Shown piece by piece: positions 1 to 11,300 of a DNA stretch of 64,000 nucleotides. The position numbers and the translations under genes are program-made. The notes below the pieces were generated by a model. It saw only the letters and a list, made by a program, of their open reading frames with translations. It ran no database searches and had not been told where the DNA came from. Source of the stretch: Bacillota bacterium (GTDB lineage Bacteria > Bacillota > Clostridia > Saccharofermentanales > Fastidiosipilaceae); assembly GCA_023420115.1 (NCBI GenBank), contig JAEZWR010000026.1:168702-232701 (forward strand), in the 5' to 3' direction. Position 1 is the stretch's first letter. Each line of letters opens with the position of its first letter.

Positions 1-59
1 CAAAAACTAAAATAATTAGTCGACTTTCCTCTGCGAACAACTTTATTACTTTAAATAAA

Positions 60-1124
60 TTAAATTAAACCTACTCCGTGAAGAGCCGTACCAACAATTA
101 CCCAGAAGATGATAGCAAGAACAGCTACAACAGTAGACAAAAGTGAAATATTCGATGCCAATACTGACTCTCTATCGAAACGAATCGAATAAGCAACTGC
201 AACTGTGGCAGGAGGAGTAGCAAGCATAATTGTAATTGCCATTATTGCTTCGTAGCTCATTGGGAAGAATGGACGGATCACAAGCATAATTACAAGGAAG
301 ATAGCGGGAACAGCCAGAAGCTTCAGGACACTATAAATCCAAGCAAACTTCTCAGCGACAGCTTCTTTTAAAGAAATATTTGCCAAGGTCATACCAATTG
401 CAAGCCAGGCAAGTGGGGATGAGAGATCGCCAAGATATTTAAGACCCTTAAACAACCATGGTACAGTCTTGTCAATTCTTAAAAATGCGTAACTATTCAC
501 CACTTTTTCACCATCGACTGTCGAAGCAACTGCAACTTGGGGCAGATACCCTTGTGTTAGCCAAATAATAAGTCCGATAAAAGTCGAAATAATAATTGTA
601 TTAGCAAAAATCAGCTTAAGATTCTTTTTCTCAAACTTAAGACCACTCATGCGGATAAGTCCATATGAGTAAAGAAAAACACGATAAGCTATATTAAAGA
701 TATTTGCATAGATAGTACCGAGTCCACCGAGGAAACCATTAATAATCGGAATACCAAAAAATGTTGTTGAGCCAAAGGTTGTAAGTACGGACAAGCAAGT
801 TTTTTTATCTCCTTTTAATCTAAGATAAAAAAGCTCTCCGAGCAAAATCAAAATCACATATGCAACGAAGCCAAAAATTAACACATTGATACCGGTTGTA
901 AAAGTTTGCTCATTGATATCACTCATAAAAGCAGTAAATGCCAAGGCTGGCAAAGCTGCACTGAGCAAAATCGAGCTCAATATTTTAGCTCCATGCTCTG
1001 TAACTACATTCTTCTTACGAAGAATATAACCGACGAGAATTACAAAAATCGTTGAGAATACTGCGCCAAGAAATCTTTCACTAGTAATTAGTGACAAAAT
1101 ATTGACGTTTGCACTTTCGTTCAT
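60..1124 (-). CDS. AEC-family (auxin efflux carrier-like) transporter
   Basis: A 354-residue integral membrane protein with about ten hydrophobic segments, arranged as an N-terminal and a C-terminal bundle separated by a loop near residues 150-235. Composition and length fit the AEC family, whose bacterial members export or exchange organic acids or other small anions; the substrate cannot be read from sequence. The start is supported by AAGGAG seven bases before the ATG. It is a single gene with about 400 bases of AT-rich DNA upstream. The window begins 59 bases past its stop codon and no terminator is visible in that stretch. Confidence 0.85.
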   Translation of the reverse strand: MNESANVNILSLITSERFLGAVFSTIFVILVGYILRKKNVVTEHGAKILSSILLSAALPALAFTAFMSDINEQTFTTGINVLIFGFVAYVILILLGELFYLRLKGDKKTCLSVLTTFGSTTFFGIPIINGFLGGLGTIYANIFNIAYRVFLYSYGLIRMSGLKFEKKNLKLIFANTIIISTFIGLIIWLTQGYLPQVAVASTVDGEKVVNSYAFLRIDKTVPWLFKGLKYLGDLSSPLAWLAIGMTLANISLKEAVAEKFAWIYSVLKLLAVPAIFLVIMLVIRPFFPMSYEAIMAITIMLATPPATVAVAYSIRFDRESVLASNISLLSTVVAVLAIIFWVIVGTALHGVGLI

Positions 1125-1540
1125 TGAAGTTCTCCTTCATTTTTTATTTATTATATTTTGGCTATCAACTGAGATAATTAGGATATACGCATTTCGCATA
1201 CGCATTAATATTTAACTGATGATAATAAATTCTCAGCTCCAATCACCTAAGTTATCGTAGTTAAATATACAGCCAATTTACAATCTGTAGATTATATAAA
1301 AAATTATCAAAAAATTAAACAACTCTTGGCGAATAATTCACTTTAAAATTAAATAAAAATATGCCTACATACGCTTAAAATTTTTATAAAATAGCCACAA
1401 GAATTATATATGTATTGTTTCGCACTAAACACAATATTAACAACAGCAACATTCTGTACACTTCTTTGCTAATTTCGTACGATTTAGGTAAAATAATACA
1501 ATAAAAAATAAGAAAGTATATATTCTCGGGAGCGTAAATT
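1125..1540. other. Intergenic region with promoters for flanking genes
   Basis: AT-rich gap between the AEC transporter (reading left) and the antitoxin (reading right). It should contain both promoters. It also holds the first copy of the 25-bp repeat that brackets the toxin-antitoxin module (1386-1410). No gene is supported; the open frame on the minus strand across 1384-1734 is antisense to the antitoxin. Confidence 0.5.
1386..1410 (+). repeat. 25-bp perfect direct repeat, copy 1 (left of toxin-antitoxin pair)
   Basis: Begins ATAAAATAGCCACAAG and is identical over 25 bases to 2263-2287. The two copies lie just outside the antitoxin-toxin genes, 877 bases apart. In this copy the bases that follow do not complete a hairpin, whereas those after copy 2 do. 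It may be a duplicated target or an arm of an old terminator. Confidence 0.9.
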
Positions 1541-1762
1541 ATGATTATTACTGCAACTGAATTTAAATCTAATTTAGGGAAATATCTGGATATAGCGATG
1601 AAGCAAGATATATATATCACTAAGAATGGTAAGAATATCGCTCGTCTTACAAGTCCAAATATAAATAAGCTTGAGGTTCTAGATAAACTCGTGGGAATCA
1701 TACCTGATGACGGTAGAACGGATAATGAATCCATCCGACAGGAGCGTCTTGCGAAAAAATGA
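1541..1762 (+). CDS. Phd/YefM-type antitoxin
   Basis: A 73-residue protein beginning with the ITATEFKSNLGKYLDIA signature of the Phd/YefM antitoxin fold, followed by ITKNGKNIARL, the second half of that fold. The C-terminal ~30 charged residues would be the flexible segment that covers the toxin. GGGAGCG lies seven bases before the ATG. The stop codon overlaps the toxin start (ATGA), as usual for these operons, so the two are translated together. Family knowledge predicts DNA binding at its own promoter by the antitoxin-toxin complex. Confidence 0.9.
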   Translation: MIITATEFKSNLGKYLDIAMKQDIYITKNGKNIARLTSPNINKLEVLDKLVGIIPDDGRTDNESIRQERLAKK

Positions 1763-2169
1763 TAATTCTAATCGATACAAACGTAATATTAGATATTCTC
1801 CAAAAACGAAAACCATTCTTTGCAGATTCTTACCAAGCCTTACAACAAGCAATTAGATCTAATATCGACTGCCTAATTTCCGCCTCAACAGCCACTGATA
1901 TTTTTTATATTCTAAGAAAATATCTCGGTTCAGCCACAGAGGCAAAAGAACAGCTCGAGAATCTTACTAAGATAGTTAAGTTTGCAGATGTACAAGGAAT
2001 AGATATACATGCTGCCCTTATTAGCAAGTTTTCTGATTTTGAAGATGCTGTAGTAGCTTCCATTGCTGAAAGACTTAAAGCCAGCTATATTCTTACACGC
2101 AATTTAAAGGACTTTAAAGATTCTACAGTCCCGGCTATACTCCCCAAAGATTTTCTGAAAAAATTTTAA
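1759..2169 (+). CDS. PIN-domain toxin, VapC-like ribonuclease
   Basis: A 136-residue PIN-domain protein. It starts with the ILIDTNVILDIL strand carrying the first catalytic Asp (D6); further candidate metal-binding acids are D47 (TATDIFYI), the D93/E95/D96 cluster (FSDFEDAVVA) and D118 in TRNLKDF. PIN toxins are Mg-dependent RNases that cut tRNA or rRNA. The gene overlaps its antitoxin by four bases. All expected acidic residues are present, so the toxin is probably active. The whole pair lies between the two copies of a 25-bp direct repeat. Confidence 0.92.
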   Translation: MIILIDTNVILDILQKRKPFFADSYQALQQAIRSNIDCLISASTATDIFYILRKYLGSATEAKEQLENLTKIVKFADVQGIDIHAALISKFSDFEDAVVASIAERLKASYILTRNLKDFKDSTVPAILPKDFLKKF

Positions 2170-2262
2170 GATTATAATCTTCTCTTTTTAATCACTATAT
2201 TTATCACTAAAATTAAAACTTTGGCTGTACGTTTGTATAGTGAGAATTGCCATTATTTCAAC

Positions 2263-2287
2263 ATAAAATAGCCACAAGAATTATATA
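2263..2287 (+). repeat. 25-bp perfect direct repeat, copy 2 (right of toxin-antitoxin pair)
   Basis: Identical to 1386-1410. Here the repeat forms the left arm of an inverted repeat with the bases that follow (CCTGTGGCCATATTT), so this copy is probably part of a working terminator while copy 1 is an orphan arm. Confidence 0.9.
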
Positions 2288-2305
2288 ATCCCTGTGGCCA
2301 TATTT
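2266..2305. terminator. Hairpin between convergent vapC-like gene and sugar-binding protein gene
   Basis: Arms AAATAGCCACA and TGTGGCCATATTT pair with a two-base bulge. It sits between two converging stop codons and could serve both. Short T runs on each side make it a moderate rather than strong intrinsic terminator. Confidence 0.55.
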
Positions 2306-2358
2306 AATAGCTTAATTTATATACTTATAAATATTTGCTCTACGTGTGAATACTTGCT

Positions 2359-4041
2359 CTACTTAGTTTCTGTCCCATATTGGCGTGTATACGCTTTTTG
2401 CAACAAATCTACATACCTATCAAGCTCTAAATTCTCAAACTCATTAACATATGAATCCCATTCAGCATCAATATCTCTATTTCCAGAAAGAAAAGCAACT
2501 ATCTGTTCATTAACATACTTTACAATCTGTGTCTCAAGCTTAGCACGTTCAGAAGACTCGTCTGCTTCCATCATAAGAAGTGGAACTGCTTTTGCATCAG
2601 AATTATATGGTTCATACGTATCGTGGGTTATCTGATAAAGACGTGGTTCTGCATCCCATTTGGACTCTTCACCGTCACCCATTTGTTGCCCTAAGCGGAA
2701 GTCACTTGTACGATTTGCTAGTGCAACATTGGGCATACCTCCAAGTAACAACAACTCATTTGCAGCACCACCACTAGCATCAGGTATCTTATATAGAGCT
2801 GGCTTACCATTCATACCCTTGGCGCCCTCATCAGGAGCCAACCACCCTTCTCCAAGCTTGCCATACGAGGATATATAAGTCGCTTCTTCACTCATAAGAC
2901 CGTCGGCCCACTTAAATAGAAGCTCTGGATTTTTTGCTTTGTTAGTTATAACAAACTTACCATTTGCCAGCGGTGATGAGATTGTCAAAACATTCTGTTC
3001 TCCATTTGGTCCCTTTAGTGGAGGAAGAGCTACATACTCTCTGCTTCTTTTGAGAGGATCACTAGCATCAGCACCCAAACCTATCCACCAGTTGGAACCA
3101 GGTACAACGCCTAATAGTATTTCACTTGGATCACCACCGACCTGAGCTAATTCTTCCGACGTCTGAGTAAGAGAAACCGGGTCAATTAATTCTTCTTCAA
3201 TCAGAGAACGAATATATTTGAGAGCCTCTTTGAACTCTTCCGTATTAGCATTAAACTTAATCTTGCCATCATCTAAAGAAACTCTTGCCACATAATCATT
3301 ATAGAAAAAAGCCTCGAAGAGGAAGTCATAAATTCTTGTTCTCGAACCGACGTCCGAACCCATCATTGGAATTTCATCATTGGGATCGCCATTTCCATTA
3401 GCATCTTGCTCTTTAAATGCTCTAAGAACTTCTTTAAACTCTTCTGTTGTTGTAGGCATTTTAAGTCCTAAATTATCTAACCATTTTTGATTAATCATCA
3501 TCTTACCAGGGAACATACAATGGTAGCAGGCATTAATACCTGGCAGAGCATATATCGCCCCATTAGAAGCTGTAACTGACTGCAACATTTTCTCTGTATA
3601 CGCTTCCTTGGTAAATATACCTATTTCATCTATGTAATTTTTCAGATTAAGAAAAATCCCTTGAGAACCATATTTAACCTGATCAGAAGGACTAAAATCC
3701 ATACCCATCATTGCATCTGGCAAAGAATCCAAGCTTGCCATCATAATACCTATCTGTTCAGTTTTTGTTATTTCAGGAATAATCTTCCAATCAACTTTCA
3801 CTCCACTCTGTTCTTCATACCACTTAGTGAAATAAATACTTGGAACATCACCAAAATAGCTCGTCTGAACTGTGGCAATACTAACCATTTCCCCGTCACT
3901 TGCAATGGGGAAATTAGCTTTTTCCTTGAGCTGACCTTTTTTTCCGAGTTCATTTTCCGAATCAGCAGCAACAAACCTCAAGGGAAATACTGATACCCCC
4001 ATTAAAAGAGCCAAACTCAAGCTCTTTAAACTTCTCTTCAT
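2359..4041 (-). CDS. Extracellular solute-binding protein of a sugar ABC transporter (orphan)
   Basis: About 560 residues. The start is taken at the internal ATG (MKRSLKSL) because AAGGAGG lies eight bases before it; a longer frame would place that site inside the gene. A hydrophobic signal segment (LSLALLMGVSVFP) ends near VAADS, with no lipobox cysteine, unlike most Gram-positive binding proteins. The rest resembles family-1 binding proteins of the LipO/AlgQ2 size class, including a calcium-loop-like DANGNGDPNDE near residue 215 of the mature region. No permease or ATPase genes adjoin it, so its transporter partner must be elsewhere. Substrate unknown, probably an oligosaccharide. Confidence 0.85.
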   Translation of the reverse strand: MKRSLKSLSLALLMGVSVFPLRFVAADSENELGKKGQLKEKANFPIASDGEMVSIATVQTSYFGDVPSIYFTKWYEEQSGVKVDWKIIPEITKTEQIGIMMASLDSLPDAMMGMDFSPSDQVKYGSQGIFLNLKNYIDEIGIFTKEAYTEKMLQSVTASNGAIYALPGINACYHCMFPGKMMINQKWLDNLGLKMPTTTEEFKEVLRAFKEQDANGNGDPNDEIPMMGSDVGSRTRIYDFLFEAFFYNDYVARVSLDDGKIKFNANTEEFKEALKYIRSLIEEELIDPVSLTQTSEELAQVGGDPSEILLGVVPGSNWWIGLGADASDPLKRSREYVALPPLKGPNGEQNVLTISSPLANGKFVITNKAKNPELLFKWADGLMSEEATYISSYGKLGEGWLAPDEGAKGMNGKPALYKIPDASGGAANELLLLGGMPNVALANRTSDFRLGQQMGDGEESKWDAEPRLYQITHDTYEPYNSDAKAVPLLMMEADESSERAKLETQIVKYVNEQIVAFLSGNRDIDAEWDSYVNEFENLELDRYVDLLQKAYTRQYGTETK

Positions 4042-4253
4042 TCTTATGTCCTCCTTATTTTCTATCATTATATAATGATCTATTTGAGTGGCAGATTTGC
4101 CCTAACTCCATATAAATTGATTGATAAATGACTCGCAATAATCTATAACAAATTCTTATAATTCCACTATAATATCCTTTAATATTTTGAGAACTCAAAC
4201 ACAAAATATTTTTTCATTAATATTCATTAGAATAACAAAATCGGGAATAAATC

Positions 4254-5252
4254 ATGAATAAAATAAGCGACTACTTACAAAAATTATCCAACGCAAAAAC
4301 CAGTGACTCAAATCAAATAAGTAGAAAAGAGTACATAAGCGGCATCGTTCTTGCCCTACTATCTGCAGCAATATATGGCTTCATGCCGATGATGGCAAGA
4401 ATATTCAAATCTGAGGGCGGAGATCCTATCCTTTTAGCAATGTTCAGATTCTTCTTTTCTTCTCTCTTTCTTCTACCTTTAATCAAGGGAAGTAACTCTC
4501 CATTTAAGATAGAAAAATCAAACTTACTTCGACTTTTGCTCGTAGCCCTAGCCTATGCCATAACTCCGCCACTTCTTTATATGAGTTACGAGTACCTAGA
4601 TACAGGAATAGCAACTATATTACACTTTTCTTATCCAGCTCTAGTCATCATTCTTTGTCTTATTTTTTACAAAGATAAACCAAAAATATCAGCTATTTTA
4701 TGTCTCTTATTCTCCTTAATTGGTATTACATTGATCCAAATAGATCCTAGCAAGCACGCAGAAACGCTAGCGAACTCTGCCGTAGCATCAACTAGTTATA
4801 GCCAAGTAATTGGCCTAGGTCTAGCCATACTGTCAGGACTAACATATGCCATTTATGTTGTTTTTTATTCCAACTCCAGATTAATCACAATTCCACTATT
4901 TACTCTAGCATTTTACCTAAACTTTTTATCTTTTATTATCCTTATACCATATCGCCTCCTAAATGGAATAAATATTTCGCTGTCCTTCAAAGGCATCTTA
5001 ATAGGTATACTTCTCGCCTTCTCTTGTTCAGTTCTCGCCACAATCTTTTTTCAATATGCCTGCTCAAAAATTGGCGGTGCCAAAGCAGCTCTCCTGTCCA
5101 CATTTGAACCCTTAGTCAGTGTCATCGTCGCCAGTCTTTTCCTAAATGAGAAACTAAGTACTTTCTCAGCCCTTGGCGTAGCAGCAATTCTCCTAGCTTC
5201 CTGTTTGCTAATTTTCGAAAAGAAACAAAATGTGGATAAAAAGAATAATTAA
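4254..5252 (+). CDS. EamA/DMT-superfamily transporter
   Basis: A 332-residue protein with ten predicted membrane segments in two repeats. Each half begins with a glycine/alanine-rich helix (IVLALLSAAIYGFMP and LGLAILSGLTYAIYVV), the internal duplication expected for EamA proteins of the drug/metabolite transporter superfamily. A hydrophilic N-terminal ~25 residues precede the first helix. Substrate cannot be assigned. A strong terminator follows directly, so it is probably monocistronic. The ribosome site (GGGAATAAATC) is weak. Confidence 0.85.
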   Translation: MNKISDYLQKLSNAKTSDSNQISRKEYISGIVLALLSAAIYGFMPMMARIFKSEGGDPILLAMFRFFFSSLFLLPLIKGSNSPFKIEKSNLLRLLLVALAYAITPPLLYMSYEYLDTGIATILHFSYPALVIILCLIFYKDKPKISAILCLLFSLIGITLIQIDPSKHAETLANSAVASTSYSQVIGLGLAILSGLTYAIYVVFYSNSRLITIPLFTLAFYLNFLSFIILIPYRLLNGINISLSFKGILIGILLAFSCSVLATIFFQYACSKIGGAKAALLSTFEPLVSVIVASLFLNEKLSTFSALGVAAILLASCLLIFEKKQNVDKKNN

Positions 5253-5254
5253 AC

Positions 5255-5300
5255 AAAAGCCTGCTAGGCTCGGACTCTGCCGCAACCTAGGAGGCTTTTT
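5255..5300. terminator. Intrinsic terminator, bidirectional
   Basis: Arms AAAAGCCTGCTAGG (5255-5268) and CCTAGGAGGCTTTT (5286-5299) with flanking A and T runs, between the converging EamA gene and the giant surface-protein gene. Confidence 0.88.
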
Positions 5301-5331
5301 AACTATATGTGATAGTTAAGCTACATTCATA

Positions 5332-8300
5332 CTATCTTTTTCTCGTAATGAAAATATTCGGCACAGATACACCAAGCACAGAAAGAATCGCCGCCACAAC
5401 TTCGATTATCCTTATTTTTCTTAGCATATCTTCGCCACTCTCATTTTTATCAGCAGAGAGTAATTTTTTATCTTCCTCTCGCAACTTAAGAGTATTATCA
5501 TCCGTGTTAAATAACTTCACTAATTCTCTATGCAGAACTTCAAGAAGCGTACTATCATGTTTTGCGCTCAATTCTGGTAGACTGATTTCTCTACTCGTCT
5601 GAATTGGTAAACTACTTACTGTAGTATATATAGTGCTTGAAGCACTTTCAGTTTCTGTAATATAGGCTTCGGACTCCGTCTCAAGGTAGTCAAGATCAGC
5701 AGTGGCAATTATTTCTTCATCAAGCGTTGCTTCATCCATATTGATATCATTGCTGATAGCATTTTCTATATTCTCATCTACCAATGCAGAATCTACTATC
5801 TCATCAACATTGTCGACAGTGATTAATTCATCTCCCGAAATATTATCTACGACATAAACATAGTCGGTTTCAGAACTATCTACTTCTTCTAACTTATCAA
5901 GTTCTTCGATAATAGCTTCGCCGATTTCTACATCTTCAAGTTCATCTTCAAAAGCTTTTCCAGTTTCAAGACTCACTTCGTTATCTGTCTCAAGTTCAGA
6001 AGCTTCTTCCTCGCTAGTTTCGATAAATTCAGTACTTTCGTTTACAGAATCTTCTGCATCTTCTGTACCTTCTGTTTCTTCTAAATCCTGTTTAGAAAGA
6101 TCTTCTATGGAATTTTCATTTTCGTCTGTAGCTTCAAGTTTTTCTGAATCTTTACTTTCTTCCACAGAGTTAGAATCATCCGAATTGATTGCTGTATCAT
6201 CAGCAGTAGAATCGTTCGAAACTAGATCTTCTGACAATTCATCAGAGTGTTCTTTGTCTTCTCTATTATCACTGCTATCTTCGATCTTTGTACTTTCGTC
6301 ATTCTCTTCAGTAGCAGTAACAAGATCTGAACCTTGCTCTGTACTCGCTTCCTCTCCATTCTCATTTTTAACTTCTGCTTCTTCGCTTTCGTTTTCTTTA
6401 CTTTCGGCTTCTTCTTTAGTTTCTGCCTCTACTCCCACTCCAGCTTCTACTTCGGACTCCTCGCCAGTCTTGACTTCACTCTCTCCCTCGGTCTCGCTAG
6501 TAGTCTCAGTTAGAGTCCCAGACTCTACTTCGTTCTGAACTTCACTTCCTGAACTCTCACTAGACTTATCAAGTTCAGTTCCTGTTTGCTCATCTTTGGC
6601 TAGTTCAGAATTTTCTTCGCTATTTCCACTTTCTACATTGCTGTCCTGCGAGTCTAATTGTTTCTTCTCTTCGGCTTCGAGCGCCTTTTGATATTCACTT
6701 TCAGACTTATCTGCCTCGTACGCCCTAGCCTTGAGTTCGGCTAACTTAGCCTGTTTGGCAAGTAAATTCTTTCTTATTTCAGGCACAGAAGTTTGAAGCT
6801 CATTTTCTAAATTCTTTAATTCATCTTCTGCCTTTTTTAACTTAGCCTCATCATTCAAAGAGAAATCTGAAAGTCTCTGACTAAGTATCTCTGAATTACT
6901 CGTACGATAAGCTAAGACCTTCTCCTGATAGGACTTCGCCTCTTCTTTCAGAGTAGCAACTGCATTTTCCAACGCACTTATTGCACTCTTATATGATTCT
7001 GCAGTTTCATCACTAGGCTCCACTGCCGCCTCATATGCTTTGGCAATTTTTTCACTAAAATTAGCTGGCAATTCTTCTTCAACAAGTGATCTTCTGCTTC
7101 TTGCAAGCTTGAGTTTCTCCTTAAGATAAGTGAGATTATTCTCTTTCTCACTTGCTGAAATACTAGCTGTAGCGATAATACTATCTATAGCCTGCTTCTC
7201 GGCAGTGAGACCAGCCTTGGCTGCATCAGTTAAGCGATTGAACACCTTAAGTGCTGCCTCAGCCTTTTTCTTATCATCTGCTGTAACATCTTTTAAATCT
7301 TTGTTGACTAGGGCGCTATACTGCGTTCTAAATTGATTAATTCTATCAATGCGATCATTTTCTTGAATGATCTCTCTCTTGACATCATTAAACTTAAGCT
7401 CCAATTTCTGGCTGGCAGCATAATTTTCCTCGCTACTTGCATTCTTATTTGTTGCCACATTTTTCGCTTCGAGCAAGGCCTGTCTGAGTTCTTCCTTAAG
7501 TTGAGTCAATTTATCGCTAGATGTAGACATCGATCTACGATAAGCATTAATTGAATTGTACTTTCTTCTGAGAGCCTGATTCGCTTCTTCTGCCTCAAAT
7601 TTGGCAATATAAGTCTGCATTGGCTCCTGTCTTTTACCCGGTGCTACCATGGTCGGATAGAAAAGATGCCAAGCCTCATCATTTAAAGACTTTCTCGTCG
7701 TCTCATCTATTGCATTAAATCTGACCTTAGCCTCACGCAACTCTTCTCTGAAACGCTTATAATTTGATTTGCTCAAATCTTCTGGCTTAAGAGCAAGTAA
7801 GTCAGCAAAATCTTTTCTGAAATCAGCAACTTCCTTTTCTTCTCTATCAAACTTATTCTTCTCTGTCACTTTGGCAAAAGCAGCCTCTGCAGACTTCAAT
7901 TTTAACTTCGCCCTTACAGGAAGTGATTTAAGCTCATAATATGCCGATTCGGCCTTTGCCTTTTCCTCATCTGACAGTGAACTTAGATCATATGTTTCAC
8001 CCTCAGCTTCACCAGTCTTGAGTCCGTCAATCTTCGCTAGTAAGTCTTTATATTTTTCTTTAAAAGCTGCCGCCAAGGTTTCGGCCTCGGTCTCTATTTT
8101 CTTGAGTTCTGCTGCACTCTCATCATTTTCATTATCCTTGACATCGAGATAAAGAATTTTAGCCTCAGCTAATCTGGCTGTAGCTGCCAAACTCAAGGAC
8201 TCTTGTCGACTACTAATAAAGGTATCTTGAAGCTTAGACCTATTGTCATTATTCTCTTCAATAGATGTTCTTTCTGACTTTTTGCCGTCAAACTCGTCTA

Positions 8301-11300
8301 ATTTACGGCTGAGTTCGTTCAGTAGGCTCTCTATTTCAGAAATTTTTTCAGATGAATATGTAGAACTAGACTTTTTCTCTTCTAAACTCTTCTTAAGTTC
8401 TTCCATAGTCTTTCTGACAGCCGCTCCAGACTCATAGAATGAATCGATTCCTTTTTTGAGTTCATTTAGATTCTGTGCTGATGTGCGAGCTAAATATGCC
8501 TCTTGACCCTTTCTAGCCTCGTCAGCTGTGGTCTGGAACATAATATCTGCCATACCAAGAACAGTTGCAAAGTCATCTTCTTTGTCCTTGCCACTTTCGA
8601 GAACAGTTATGCGGACATGCTGGGCCTTTTTCTGCTTGCTATTAGAAGCAGTCCAATTCTGCACCTTTCTCTTATTGCCATTGTAATTAAAAGTAACTGT
8701 CTCTACTTCTTCCCAATGACTACCATCATTTGAGGTTTCAATTTTTGCCTTGACAATATTACCCACTGACTTACCGTCCTGCCTCGGTACGTAGCGGAAA
8801 CCCTTTACTGTATATTGCTGATCAAATTTAAAGACAATATTTGGCTTCTCATCCGAACCATTCAAGGCAGACAAGAAAATATTTTTATAATTACCATTAT
8901 TAGCCGACTTTAGCTCGTAGCCGTCCTCTTTTGAACTACTGCTAATAACCTCGGTATTTAGGTGCATAATATCTTCTAATCTCGAAGCCCCGCTAAAATC
9001 AAAGTCTCTCGCCTTACTTTCAAGCTTATTTCCCGTCCTCTTATGTCTGACAGAAATCTTATTAGAATTTTCGAGATAGGTATTAACATGATCAAAGGGA
9101 TACCACTTAGTACCATCAATTGACCATTCCATGCTCTCATCCAAACCAGTTATAAATCTCTCTCTGCTGAACACATCGAGGCTAGGCTGCTCTGGCTGAA
9201 TAATTTGAAGCTTCATCACACCAACGCCAGAAGAACTTACACTGTCAAGCTTGGCACTCTCTTCACTTGAAGAAATCCCCTTGAGTCTGAGCATAATTCC
9301 ATTCTCGGCACTTATCTGCTTGATCTCATCTTCGGTAAGGAGCTGATTAGCGACAAGAACTGGCTTCCATGATTTACCACCATCAAGTGAATACTCTGTA
9401 TCTGTCTTTGCTCCCCAAAGGCGCTCTGCATGCTCACCGTCGAAGCTGAAACTACCTAACAAGTTCTTACCATCTTGAATAAGCTCTTGGAACTCCTTTG
9501 TTCTGACAATTTGCTTGGCCATATTGCCACGAACCGCATCGTCCTTTTGACCTTCCTCTTCAACTGCTAGAAGCTTAGCGAAAAAGTCCACCTTAAAGGC
9601 CCTACTCTTGATCTTATCCTTTACAGCATAAGCTATGTCCATAACGGGCTTCGGGTGCTGCTTGAGATTGTCAAAAGCTCTCGCAACATATGAAGCTAGT
9701 GCCTGTTCATTTAAATCACTGTCACTCTTTTGCAATTCAGAAAAAATAAGTTCGTCATGTGCAGGCAAAAAAAGAGGATTAAGCTCAATAGCTTTTTCCA
9801 AATACTCTTTTTTCTTGGACTCATTCTCTGTCTCAAGTGCCAGCATATAGTAGAGATTTGCCTCTGTATAAGCGACCTCATTCTTCTTCGCGTCTTGAGT
9901 CAACTGATTATATGTTGTTGTATACCCACTATTGTTATATTTGAAATATTTTTTATATCTCTCGAAGGTACTTGCGAAACCACTATAGACACCACCTTGT
10001 GATCTATCCCAACCTGTGACAAAATTGTATCCGCGCCATACCTTCCCCGTTCCTAAATAAGTAACAGCTGCGTGAGCTGGCTGACCAATTACATTTGCTG
10101 GAATACCAAAGGCTCTGAGAACAACAACATCAAACTTGGAAATCGCTCCACAGACTCCACCATATTCAATAATTCTGGCAAGGTCTGGATTATCTCCGTA
10201 GAAATATGAAGTCTGAACAGAATCTCCATATTTGTTATATAAGTTATATCTCAGATATTGATATGTTATAGATGCCAACTTCTCTGGACTTGTTAAAAAC
10301 TCGGGTTTTTCTTTCTTTACCTTTTCACGTATCCAAAGTAGATCCTCATTGCTGACCTCAGCACTGACAACCGCTCTCATCTCTTCAATATCATAAGTAT
10401 TTAGATCAGCTAAAAGAGCTCCTTTTGTTCTAGATAGATCTCTATATATCTGATATCTGCCTACGGGTTCAGCAACTCTATTGCGACTTGCCCAAAATGA
10501 TACTGGTCTTGAAAACTCAAGAGCAGTTGCTAGGGCTAATTTTTTATTAAGATTATCTTTTAAGATGCTCTTATCAACCGAATAAATTTGGTCTAAGACA
10601 TTAAAGAAATTGGCATACCCACCAGCTGGAGAAGCTGTAGAGGCTAACATCTCAAGAGCATCGTAGTCAGATCTTATCCAATCGTATAAGCGTCTATATT
10701 TTGGATTCTCAACCAAAAGAGAAAAAAGATCATTCTGTGACTTTGTATCAAATCTCATGCGATAGAGGCTCATGCGTCCATCCTTGCTATTGACAGTTGA
10801 CATATTGACCTTGTTCTCTAAACTCTTACGCTCTTCACTTAGATTAGGTACAGACGGAAGATCGTTAATCGAAAGAACCTTAAGGTCTGCCAAAACTGCA
10901 TGGTCTTGGTGAACATTGCCATTATCATCAATTTCAATTTTAAGAGTCTTGGCTCCATTGAGAGGTAGGTTTACCCTCTCTCCAGATTTTTTATCAAGAT
11001 TCTTTGATGTATATACAAGAGTACCGTCCAAATAGAAGCGATATTTGACATTACCATTCAATTTAGGGTCTATGCCAATATATGTTGAGAGAAGATTATT
11101 AGTCTTAGATAGTTCGCTAATATTGAATTCTAAGCGAGCTGGGGCATGTGCCATATATCCATTGTCAAAGACCATATTCTTGCCTTTGATATTCAGATTA
11201 AGCTTGCCACCGTCCAAGCGCTCACTATTTTTTAGCTGTTTGCCACCACCAATCGACTGGCTAGTAGGCGTCAAATTATTAAGGTAAGTCGGTTCATTAT

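Noticed and set aside
1384..1734. 116-codon hydrophobic frame on the minus strand
   Set aside because: Antisense to the antitoxin gene and its leader; no ribosome site, and the antitoxin has clear family motifs.
6107..6538. Ser-rich 143-codon plus-strand frame
   Set aside because: Mirror of the Glu/Ser-rich repeat region of the giant protein; low-complexity antisense.
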